64,000 bases of DNA from Sandaracinaceae bacterium. GTDB lineage: Bacteria; Myxococcota_A; Polyangia; Polyangiales; Sandaracinaceae. Both the position numbers and the translations under genes were made by a program. The notes under the pieces were generated by a model. That model saw nothing but the letters and a program-made list of their open reading frames with translations, ran no database searches and was not told where the DNA came from. Positions 1 to 7,130 of this stretch are shown piece after piece. Positions within the stretch are counted from its first letter, which is position 1, and every line of letters starts with the position of its first letter. The stretch spans positions 1 through 64,000 of the forward strand of contig JACKEC010000036.1 in NCBI GenBank assembly GCA_020633195.1, in the 5' to 3' direction.

Positions 1-53
1 GCGGTGAGGGCGAGAGTGACAAGAAGACTGACGATGGTGAGATGTCTGATCAT
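1..53 (-). CDS. N-terminal fragment of an exported protein, cut by the window edge
   Basis: Only the first 17-18 codons are inside the window. They read MIRHLTIVSLLVTLALTA, a short basic start followed by a hydrophobic stretch, which is what a signal peptide looks like. The ATG at 53 is preceded on the minus strand by AGGAG with a 7-base spacer, a good ribosome binding site, so I trust the start. The mature protein lies outside the window and its function cannot be judged. Confidence 0.5.
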   Translation of the reverse strand, partial: MIRHLTIVSLLVTLALT

Positions 54-145
54 CGAGCGGCTCCTGAGCACTATCGGTGCCAACCGAGCCTGTGGTCGAG
101 TCCTCGCGCAGGTGGTGCCAGAGCTTGCCAGCGAGCCGACGCCCG

Positions 146-310
146 TCAGCGAGCTCGGGCGGGAGTGCCCGCGACGCGTTCGAGCGCGGCGACCGCCGCG
201 AGGCCGGCGAACAGCCGGCGCGTGGCCGACGCCAGGGCCTCCTTCGTGAGCTCGGCGCGGCGCTGGGCCGCGATGTCGGTGGCTCGTCGTGCTTCTTCGA
301 GGTGAGTCAT
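146..310 (-). CDS. small hypothetical protein, 54 residues (doubtful)
   Basis: An ATG at 310 opens a 54-codon frame reading MTHLEEARRATDIAAQRR and continuing with an Ala/Arg-rich, probably helical sequence. There is no clear Shine-Dalgarno site and no recognisable domain. It lies between two other minus-strand genes and may be a real small gene or chance open frame in GC-rich DNA. No function is proposed. Confidence 0.22.
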   Translation of the reverse strand: MTHLEEARRATDIAAQRRAELTKEALASATRRLFAGLAAVAALERVAGTPARAR

Positions 311-424
311 GCGCTCGTCTTCAGCACTCGCGATGCCAACCCCGACCGCGGCGCGGGGAGGGCGGCTGCGCGCCGGAGGTGCAGGCGGACGCCTGCGGGA
401 CCGCAGCGTGGAGCTGGCGGCCCC

Positions 425-856
425 TCAGAGGTCGGACTCGCGTGGCGCCTCGGGGCCGCGGTGGGGTGGCGCCGAGGGGACCTGGACGCAGCGGCCTCTC
501 CAGGGCCGGCTGCACACGTACTCCGGGCAGGTGGGCACGTTCGCGCCACACGAGTTGCAGCAGAGCAACCCTTCCTGACACTGGGAGTCCGCCTGACAGC
601 GACGGCCGATCGCGCGTCGCGGTGGCGCCTCCTCCGCCGCGGGCGGCTCCGGCTCGGCCGGAGCCTCGATGGTCTCCGCCTCGACGACCGCCGCCTCCTC
701 GACCTCGATGGGCTCCTCGACCTCGACCGGCGACAGCTCCGCGGGCTCGACCACGGGCCTGACGACCGGCTCGGGCTCGTCGGCGCAGCTCCCGAGGAGC
801 GCGACCATCCCGACCACGAGCGCCCCGCACGCCCTCGACGTCATCGACATGTGCAC
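425..856 (-). CDS. small Cys-containing lipoprotein, 143 residues
   Basis: The protein starts with a signal sequence ending in a lipobox (LLGSC, Cys at about residue 24), so it should be lipid-anchored. After that comes a Glu/Pro/Val-rich linker (about residues 25-80), then a compact Cys-rich end with eight cysteines (RRCQADSQCQEGLLCCNSC and on). The Cys spacing resembles the small Cys-rich modules common in myxobacterial lipoproteins, and the cysteines are probably disulfide-bonded outside the cytoplasm. The start may be the GTG at 856 or ATGs at 850 and 844. It is divergent from the beta-helix gene. Function unknown. Confidence 0.75.
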   Translation of the reverse strand: MHMSMTSRACGALVVGMVALLGSCADEPEPVVRPVVEPAELSPVEVEEPIEVEEAAVVEAETIEAPAEPEPPAAEEAPPRRAIGRRCQADSQCQEGLLCCNSCGANVPTCPEYVCSRPWRGRCVQVPSAPPHRGPEAPRESDL

Positions 857-968
857 GGAGACGTACGGGACGCCGAGATGGCCTGTCGAGGCTTTCGATG
901 GCCTGCGGGCCCCGCTTACTTCGGGTTACTCGTCGCGCCGCGGGCCGTCGGGGCGGGGCTCCGCGGCC

Positions 969-974
969 TACGCT
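969..974 (+). promoter_or_regulatory. candidate -10 box (TACGCT) of the beta-helix gene
   Basis: TACGCT fits TAnnnT and ends 8 bases before the ATG at 983, with no Shine-Dalgarno site between. It would give a near-leaderless transcript. It is one of a recurring set in this window. Confidence 0.4.
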
Positions 975-982
975 CCCGCCCG

Positions 983-2875
983 ATGCGAAGGACCTCGTGC
1001 TGGGTGATCTCCGCGCTCGCGTGCGTCTCGTTGGGCGGCGTCGGGACGGCGTCGGCGTGGCGCAGCTCGCTCTACCCGAGCGACTGGGCCCCCGGCTTCG
1101 CGGACGCGGCGGGGCGTCGCCTCGGGGACTTCTCGTACGCGGGCTACCACGCGGGCGTCGATCCGTTGCCCGACGCGCCCGGGGGACCGGTCGTGGACGT
1201 GACGGCGCCCCCTTACGGGGCCGACCCCACGGGCGTCGCGGACGCGACCGCGGCGATCCAGGCCGCGCTCGACGACGTGGGCGCGATGGGCGGCGGGGTG
1301 GTGCACCTCCCCGCCGGGACCTATCGCGTCGCGCCGCCCGCGGGCGCCGGTCACGCCCTCTTGATGCAGCACGACGGCGTGGTGCTGCGGGGCGACGGAC
1401 CGACACGGACGTTCCTCTTCAACGACTCGACCGACATGCGCGACCGCCGGATCGTGCTGATCGCGCCCCGCGCCGAGTACTTCTCGTGGTGGTGGGGACC
1501 GCGGGACGCGCACCCGCTCGCGGAGGACGCCGCGCGCGGGGCCACGAGCGTGCGGGTCGCCGACGCGTCCGATCTCGTCCCGGGCGAGCTCGTCCTGATC
1601 GGGGCCGACGCCACCGCGGGCTTCATCGCCGAGCGCGGGATGACCGGCACCTGGAGCCCGGAGGACACGAGCGGCCCGATCTTCTACCGGCGCGTGGTGA
1701 GCGCCGACCCCTCGACCGGCCTCGTCGAGCTCGACGCGCCGCTTCGCCACGCGCTCCTCACGCGGGACGCGGCGCGGCTCTTCCGCCCCGCGCTCGAGCC
1801 GGTCCGCGAGGTCGGCGTCGAGCACCTCGCGATCGGCAACCGGGAGAGCACCGCCTCGGGCACGGGAGACAGCGACTACGAGCGCCCCGGCACCGCCGCG
1901 TACGACATGCACGCCTCGTTCGCGATCTACCTCGACCACGTCGTCGACGGCTGGGTGCGGGACGTCGCCACCTACCGGCCGCCCGTGAACACGCGCGACG
2001 TGCACGTGCTCTCGAACGCCGTGCGCGTGGACTTCAGCCTGCGCGTGACGCTCGCCGACCTCGACCTCGCCAACCCGCAGTACCAGGGGGCCGGCGGCAA
2101 CGGCTACCTCGTGACGCTCACCGCGAACGACACGCTCGTCTCCGGAGGACGAATGCGCGGCGGGCGACACAACGTCTCGCTGTCGTTCATGCACTCGAGC
2201 GGCAACGTGGTCTGGCGCACCCGCACGGCGGCGAGCCGCTTGCCGGTGGACTTCCATCAGCGCCTCGCCTTCGAGAACCTGCTCGACTCGATGAGCGTCG
2301 ACGACGACTCGATCGAGCTCGCCTTCCGCGACTGCTGCAACCACGGGCACGGCACCACCGAGTCGGTCGTCTGGAACCTCGAGGGGGTGCGCTACCCCCT
2401 CGACCAGTTCTTCGAGCGCTTCGTCGTCGACACCCAGCAGCTCGGGCACGGCTACGTCGTCGGGACCCGCGGCGCGGCGACGGCGGTCCGCGCCCGGACG
2501 GGCGACGGCACGAGCCCGGCCGATCTCGTCGAGGGCCGAGGGGAGGGCGCCACCCTCGAGCCCGCGTCGCTCTACGCCGATCAGCTCGCGCGGCGGCTCG
2601 GCGTGGCCCCGCCGGACCCGCCCGAGCTCGACGCCGGGGCGCCGCCCGGGCTCGACGCGGGGACGCCGGCCCCGTCGGACGGGGGCGTCGACGGCGGCGC
2701 GACGGGCATGTCGGACGCGGGCGGGGTCCCCTCGGACGGCGGCGCGACGCCCGAGGCGCCTCCTTCGACGGGCTGCTCGATGGGCGGACGGTCCCGCGAT
2801 CCGATCGTTCCAGGCCTCGCGCTGCTCGCGCTCTTCGCCTGGCGGCGGCGCGCGAAGTCCCCAGCGCCCGCCTGA
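983..2875 (+). CDS. secreted right-handed beta-helix (pectate-lyase-like) protein with MYXO-CTERM-like tail
   Basis: A 630-residue exported protein. Residues 1-25 form a signal peptide (ending ASA). Around residues 75-110 it has the YGADPTGVADATAAIQAALD pattern and HLPAGTYRV, the start of the pectate-lyase-3 type right-handed beta-helix found in polysaccharide-active enzymes. The helix body continues to about residue 530. A linker with repeated DAG/DGG follows. The end has GCS, a hydrophobic stretch and an Arg-rich tail (WRRRAK), as in MYXO-CTERM sorting signals, so the protein is probably processed and surface-attached. The ATG at 983 is chosen because the signal peptide begins there, although the frame is open further upstream. 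The substrate cannot be told from sequence. It could be a structural protein rather than a lyase. Confidence 0.85.
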   Translation: MRRTSCWVISALACVSLGGVGTASAWRSSLYPSDWAPGFADAAGRRLGDFSYAGYHAGVDPLPDAPGGPVVDVTAPPYGADPTGVADATAAIQAALDDVGAMGGGVVHLPAGTYRVAPPAGAGHALLMQHDGVVLRGDGPTRTFLFNDSTDMRDRRIVLIAPRAEYFSWWWGPRDAHPLAEDAARGATSVRVADASDLVPGELVLIGADATAGFIAERGMTGTWSPEDTSGPIFYRRVVSADPSTGLVELDAPLRHALLTRDAARLFRPALEPVREVGVEHLAIGNRESTASGTGDSDYERPGTAAYDMHASFAIYLDHVVDGWVRDVATYRPPVNTRDVHVLSNAVRVDFSLRVTLADLDLANPQYQGAGGNGYLVTLTANDTLVSGGRMRGGRHNVSLSFMHSSGNVVWRTRTAASRLPVDFHQRLAFENLLDSMSVDDDSIELAFRDCCNHGHGTTESVVWNLEGVRYPLDQFFERFVVDTQQLGHGYVVGTRGAATAVRARTGDGTSPADLVEGRGEGATLEPASLYADQLARRLGVAPPDPPELDAGAPPGLDAGTPAPSDGGVDGGATGMSDAGGVPSDGGATPEAPPSTGCSMGGRSRDPIVPGLALLALFAWRRRAKSPAPA

Positions 2876-3001
2876 AATCATTGGGTTTTCGCCTCCCGCT
2901 CGGCTGGAACAGGGAGCGCTCCAGGCTCCCCGGCGGGCCCGAGGTGCCTCCGAGGCCACGACATGGCCGGCTGGCACGGGCCTTGGAATGTCCCCGCGCA
3001 G

Positions 3002-3925
3002 ATGCCATCGGCGCGAAATTTCCTCGTGATCCCGCTGCTCGCGGCGCTCTGCGCGCTCCTCGCGGGCTGTCCCGGCCGAATCCACGACCCGGCGGCGTTT
3101 CGGGCCGAGGCCGCGGACCGCTGCCCGAGCGACTTCGACGTGGAGCGCGACCTGTTCGCGCGGACCTGCGGGACGCTCGGGTGCCACACCGGCGGGCCCA
3201 CCATCGCGGCGGCGGGGCTCGACCTGTCCACGGCGGGGATCGGGGAGCGGATCATGGCCCACACCAGCACCGAGTGTGGGGACCGCCCGCTCGTGACCCC
3301 CGGCGACATGGCCGGCTCGCTCATCATGCAGAAGGTCGGCGAGTCGCCGCCCTGCGGGGACCAGATGCCGGCGGGGATGCCTCCCCTCGACGCGACCGAG
3401 CTCGCGTGCCTCCGCACCTACATCGCGGCCCTCTCGGGCGAAGCGTTCCCCGACGGCGGCGTCCCCCCGATGCTCGACGCTGGCGCGCCCCCCGGCCTCG
3501 ACGCCGGGGCGCCGGGCCTCGACGCCGGCGCGCCCGACCCGACGCCGATGGGGACCACGCTCCAGGCCGAGGCGATGACGTTGAGCGTCTACCAGATCGA
3601 CCCGGCCGACCCGACCGTCATCCGCTTGCCCGACGGGGCCACGAACGGCACCGCGACGGCGACCTTCGACGGCGCCGCGGGCAGCTACCAACTCCGCGTG
3701 AACGCCATCTCGGAGAGCGACGGGATCCCGCAGCTCACCATCCGGGTCGCCGGCGCGGAGGTCGCCACGGTGACCTACCCGATGGCCGCGGCCGACAACG
3801 AGCCTTTCGTCATCGGGCCCTACTCGGTCACGTTGGCGCCAGGCGACGAGATCGCGCTCGACGGCGTCGCGGAGAGCGGCGCCTGGGCCCGGGTCGACTT
3901 CGTGCAGATCGAGGTGTCGCCGTGA
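3002..3925 (+). CDS. lipoprotein with a cytochrome-c-like domain and a beta-sandwich C-terminus
   Basis: A 307-residue lipoprotein. The lipobox LLAGC puts the acylated Cys at residue 23. A heme-binding-like signature follows with C56, then C61-H62 (four residues between the cysteines), in the context TCGTLGCHTGG and AAGLDLS. A late MPAGMPPLD may give the axial Met. This layout matches the cytochrome-c-like domains of planctomycete and myxobacterial exported proteins, although four rather than two spacer residues make heme attachment uncertain. After a DAG-rich linker (about 160-185) comes a beta-sandwich reminiscent of carbohydrate-binding modules (LQAEAMTLSVYQ onward). The start is set at 3002, where the signal peptide begins. 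Its stop overlaps the next gene's GTG, so the two are coupled. Confidence 0.75.
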   Translation: MPSARNFLVIPLLAALCALLAGCPGRIHDPAAFRAEAADRCPSDFDVERDLFARTCGTLGCHTGGPTIAAAGLDLSTAGIGERIMAHTSTECGDRPLVTPGDMAGSLIMQKVGESPPCGDQMPAGMPPLDATELACLRTYIAALSGEAFPDGGVPPMLDAGAPPGLDAGAPGLDAGAPDPTPMGTTLQAEAMTLSVYQIDPADPTVIRLPDGATNGTATATFDGAAGSYQLRVNAISESDGIPQLTIRVAGAEVATVTYPMAAADNEPFVIGPYSVTLAPGDEIALDGVAESGAWARVDFVQIEVSP

Positions 3926-5115
3926 CGCGCGCGCTCTTGTTGTCGTTGCTCCTCCTCGCGCCGTCGGTCGCGTCCGCGCAAGCGGTGCGGGTGGACGTGA
4001 GCGGCCCCCGCGCGCGCATGGTGGAGCGCGAGCTCACGCGCCGGCTCGAGGCCGCGGGCGTCACCGTCGAGGACTCGGCATCGGCCCGCGTCGAGGCGCT
4101 CGTGCGGCGCCGCGGCCGGCGCGGCTGGGCCACGGGCGTGCGCCTGCGCGACGCGTCGGGCGAGGAGGTCGTCTCCGGTCAGGTCGCGCACCGCCGCTTC
4201 CCCGCGATGGGGCAGGCGCTCGGTCGCTGGACCACGCGCACCCTCGCGCCGGCGATCGCGGGGCTCGGCGCCGCGCCCACGCCCGTCGCGGAGGCGCCCG
4301 CCGCGCGACCCGCGGCGCGTCGGCCCGAGCCCGCGCGCGCGGCGCCGGTCGAGGACACGGACACGGAGGTGCCCGATCCGCCGGGCGGCTCGCGCGTGCC
4401 GCCCTTCGCCTTCCACCTCGGACTCGCGGTGACCCACCGGGCGCTGACCTACACCGACGACATCTACGCGTCGCTCCGGCCCTACGCCCTGCCCGCCGCG
4501 CCGTTCCTCCGCTTCGCCATCGAGTGGTTCCCGGGCGCGCACTTCGACGCCGGCCTCTTCGGCGGCTTCAGCGTGGTGACGCACGGCCAGGCGGGCCTCG
4601 GCATCCAGTCGATCGACGGCCAGGGCATCGCGTACCCCACCGAGGCGTGGGGCTTCGGGATCGACGTGCGCTACCGGCTGCCCGTCGACGACGTCGTGTT
4701 CGGGATCACCGCGGGCTACACCACCTCGACCTTCGCGCTCCGCGACGCCGACGAGCTGAGCCCCCGCCCGCAGGTGCCCAACGTCGAGTACCACTCGCTG
4801 CGCGCCGGCGGCTCGTTCCGGTGGAACGTCGGCCTGGGCATCTTCCTCGACGTGGGCGCGGCCTACCTCTACCCGATCGCCGCGGGCGAGATCCTGTCGG
4901 ACGCGTGGTTCGGCCGGGGTGAGGTCGGCGGCCTCGACGGCGCCGCCGGGGTCGGCCTCCGCATCGACGACGTCGAGCTCGCGGGGCGCTTCGAGCTGCA
5001 GCGCTTCTGGTACGACATGCACTCGGAGCCCGGCGACGCGCGGGTCGCGGGCGGCGCCGTCGACGAGTACCTCTCGGGCGTCGTCTCTCTCGTCTACACG
5101 CCCTCCGGTCTCTGA
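3922..5115 (+). CDS. outer-membrane or periplasmic beta-barrel-like protein
   Basis: A 397-residue protein with a signal peptide (MTRALLLSLLLLAPSVASA, then Q). Residues 20-125 look like a small alpha/beta domain (GPRARMVERELTRRLEAAGV), followed by an Ala/Pro/Arg linker. From about residue 150 to the end there are alternating hydrophobic and aromatic strands (FHLGLAVTHRALTY, GIDVRYRLPVDDVVFGITAG, LAGRFELQRFWYDM), as in small outer-membrane barrels. The GTG at 3922 overlaps the stop of the cytochrome-like lipoprotein, so both are probably translated together. Function unknown; a role in the cell envelope is inferred only from export and shape. Confidence 0.75.
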   Translation: MTRALLLSLLLLAPSVASAQAVRVDVSGPRARMVERELTRRLEAAGVTVEDSASARVEALVRRRGRRGWATGVRLRDASGEEVVSGQVAHRRFPAMGQALGRWTTRTLAPAIAGLGAAPTPVAEAPAARPAARRPEPARAAPVEDTDTEVPDPPGGSRVPPFAFHLGLAVTHRALTYTDDIYASLRPYALPAAPFLRFAIEWFPGAHFDAGLFGGFSVVTHGQAGLGIQSIDGQGIAYPTEAWGFGIDVRYRLPVDDVVFGITAGYTTSTFALRDADELSPRPQVPNVEYHSLRAGGSFRWNVGLGIFLDVGAAYLYPIAAGEILSDAWFGRGEVGGLDGAAGVGLRIDDVELAGRFELQRFWYDMHSEPGDARVAGGAVDEYLSGVVSLVYTPSGL

Positions 5116-5117
5116 AG

Positions 5118-5123
5118 TAGCCT
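5118..5123 (+). promoter_or_regulatory. candidate -10 box (TAGCCT) of the Nramp-like gene
   Basis: TAGCCT lies 7 bases before the GTG at 5131, with no Shine-Dalgarno site. The same hexamer sits 6 bases before the starts at 27138, 27200 and 53996. Confidence 0.4.
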
Positions 5124-5130
5124 CGCGCGC

Positions 5131-6384
5131 GTGCGCCGCGAGCTGCTCCGAGCCCTGGGTCCCGGGGTCCTCTTCACCGGGGCCGCGGTCGGGGTGTCGC
5201 ACCTCGTGCAGTCGACGCGAGCGGGCGCGGTCTACGGGCTCGCGCTCGCCGGGCTGGTGGTCCTCGCCAACCTCGTGAAGTACCCCGCGTTCCGGTTCGG
5301 GCCGATGTACGCGGCGGCCACCGGGACGTCGATGCTCGAGGGCTACCGGCGTCAGGGGCGGTGGGCGCTCGTCCTCTACGGCCTGCTGACCCTGGGCACG
5401 ATGTTCACGGTCCAGGCGGCGGTGACCATCGTGACCGCGGGCCTCGCGGGCGCGCTCTTCGGGCTCGACGCGTCGCCGCTCGTGATCAGCGGCGGGCTCC
5501 TGGTGGTCTGCGCCGGCCTCGTCGCGACCGGCGGCTACCGCGCGCTCGACAAGGTCGGCAAGGTCATCGTCGCCTTCCTCGCGGTGTCCACGCTCCTCGC
5601 GACGGCGCTGGTCCTGCCGCGCATCGCCTGGAGCGAGCAAGTCTGGTGGCCCTCGCGCTTCGAGCCCGCGGACATCGCGTTCATGGCCGCGCTCGTCGGC
5701 TGGATGCCGTCCGCGATCGACGTCTCGGTCTGGCAGAGCCTGTGGACCCTCGCGCGCGGTTCCGAGACCGGTGGCCGGTCCGAGGCGAAGGCGTCGTCGG
5801 TCGACTTCCACATCGGCTACGTCGGCACCGCGGTGCTCGCGGTGTGCTTCGTGCTGCTCGGCGCGGCCGTGCTCCACGGCGACGGCGCGCGGGAGATCCC
5901 GGAGCGTCCGGTCGCCTTCGCGGCGCTCGTGATCTCGGTCTACGTCGACGCGCTCGGCGAGTGGAGCCGCCCGCTGATCGGCGGCGCCGCGTTCGCCACG
6001 ATGTTCTCGACGACGCTGACCGTCGTCGACGGCTTCCCCCGCGCGATCGCGGTGCTCGTCGAGCGGCTGCGGAGCGAGGAGACCCCCGACGCGGCGGGCA
6101 CGAGCGACCGTACGCCTGCGTACTGGGGCGCGCTCGGCGTCCTCTTCGTCGGCTCCCTCGTGCTGCTCGGCGTGTTCGCCGAGTCGATGAAGGCGCTCAT
6201 CGATCTCGCGACGACGCTCTCGTTCCTGTCGGCGCCGGTGCTCAGCTTCCTGAACCACCGCGCCGTCACGAGCGCCGACGTCCCGGAGGGCGCTCGACCC
6301 GCGAAGTGGCTCGTCGCGTCGAGCTGGGTAGCGATCGCCCTCCAAGCGGCGTTCGCCATCGCCTTCGTCGTGCTGATAAGCTGA
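5131..6384 (+). CDS. Nramp-like membrane transporter with altered metal-site motifs
   Basis: A 417-residue integral membrane protein with about eleven hydrophobic segments and no signal peptide. The opening GPGVLFTGAAVGVSHLVQST aligns with the first helix of Nramp divalent-metal transporters (GPG, then the region of the DPGN motif), and GWMPSAIDVSVWQS aligns with the sixth helix (MPH motif). DPGN is replaced by GVSH and MPH by MPS. The classical Mn/Fe ligands are therefore missing, and the transported ion cannot be assumed. Start GTG at 5131, with a -10-like box directly upstream. The response regulator starts 25 bases after its stop, probably in one transcript. Confidence 0.8.
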   Translation: MRRELLRALGPGVLFTGAAVGVSHLVQSTRAGAVYGLALAGLVVLANLVKYPAFRFGPMYAAATGTSMLEGYRRQGRWALVLYGLLTLGTMFTVQAAVTIVTAGLAGALFGLDASPLVISGGLLVVCAGLVATGGYRALDKVGKVIVAFLAVSTLLATALVLPRIAWSEQVWWPSRFEPADIAFMAALVGWMPSAIDVSVWQSLWTLARGSETGGRSEAKASSVDFHIGYVGTAVLAVCFVLLGAAVLHGDGAREIPERPVAFAALVISVYVDALGEWSRPLIGGAAFATMFSTTLTVVDGFPRAIAVLVERLRSEETPDAAGTSDRTPAYWGALGVLFVGSLVLLGVFAESMKALIDLATTLSFLSAPVLSFLNHRAVTSADVPEGARPAKWLVASSWVAIALQAAFAIAFVVLIS

Positions 6385-6409
6385 TCCCCGACACATCGGG
6401 GAGGCGGCC

Positions 6410-7126
6410 ATGGACGATGCGGGGGGAGTGCCGGACCAGCTGAACGTGTTGGTGGTCGACGACACCGCGGAGATGCGGGATCTCCTCGTCGCCATCGTTC
6501 ACCGCGAGGGTCACCAAGCCATGGCCGTGGAGTCCGCGGAGCAAGCGCTCGAGCTGCTCCCCGTGTGGACCTTCCAGGTCGCCTTCCTCGACCACAACCT
6601 CCCGGGCATGGAGGGCCTCCTGCTCGGCGAGTACCTGCGCCGCAGCAACCCGTCGATGCTCATCGCGCTCGTCACCGGCGAGGACGACCAGCGCCTCGAG
6701 CGTCGCTCGCGCGAGCTCAGCGTCACCTTCATCGCCAAGCCCTTCGACAACGCCGAGATCCTGCGCGTGCTCGAGGCCTACACCGAGATCGCGCGCGACC
6801 GCGCCGAGGCCCGCGCCGCCGCCGAGGACGGCGATTACGAGCCGCCGATCGCGCGCTTCGCCGACGACCTCCCCGACAGCTTCGGCATCCCCAAGGTGCC
6901 CGGCCGGATCACCGAGCGCCTCGTCGGCACGCTCAAGCGCAGCCTCGCGAACCTCCGCAGCGTCAGCCGCTACAACGAGCGCGATCGAGTCGTCGCGCTC
7001 TCGGGCCTCCTGACCGCCCGCGTCCTCGACGTCGACCTGCCACGCACGAGCACCGGCCTCACCCTCTACGAGGAGTACGACCGCCTCATGCAGAGCCACG
7101 GCCGCCGCACGGAGTTCGGCGCCTGA
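6410..7126 (+). CDS. response regulator receiver protein
   Basis: A 238-residue cytoplasmic protein. Residues about 11-130 form a CheY-type receiver: VLVVDD with the acidic pair, FLDHNLPG with the phosphoacceptor Asp61, a Thr in VTGED and the conserved Lys in IAKPF. The remaining 100 residues are charged and helical and match no output domain I know, so this is not an obvious transcription factor. It probably acts through protein contacts. GGGGAGG just before the ATG is a good ribosome binding site, unlike many neighbours. A small hairpin (CCCCGA / TCGGGG, 6387-6402) lies in the leader. It follows the Nramp-like gene closely and meets the NlpC gene convergently, 4 bases apart. Confidence 0.85.
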   Translation: MDDAGGVPDQLNVLVVDDTAEMRDLLVAIVHREGHQAMAVESAEQALELLPVWTFQVAFLDHNLPGMEGLLLGEYLRRSNPSMLIALVTGEDDQRLERRSRELSVTFIAKPFDNAEILRVLEAYTEIARDRAEARAAAEDGDYEPPIARFADDLPDSFGIPKVPGRITERLVGTLKRSLANLRSVSRYNERDRVVALSGLLTARVLDVDLPRTSTGLTLYEEYDRLMQSHGRRTEFGA

Positions 7127-7130
7127 TGGC

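Noticed and set aside
67..82. Sigma-54-like site TGGCAC-N5-GTGCT on the minus strand, before the partial gene at 1-53
   Set aside because: GG and GC are correctly spaced, but transcription would start near 57, downstream of the AGGAG site that serves the ATG at 53.
2972..2987. Sigma-54-like TGGCAC-N5-TTGGA before the cytochrome-like lipoprotein
   Set aside because: The invariant C of the -12 GC is a G, and the start codon would be almost at +1.
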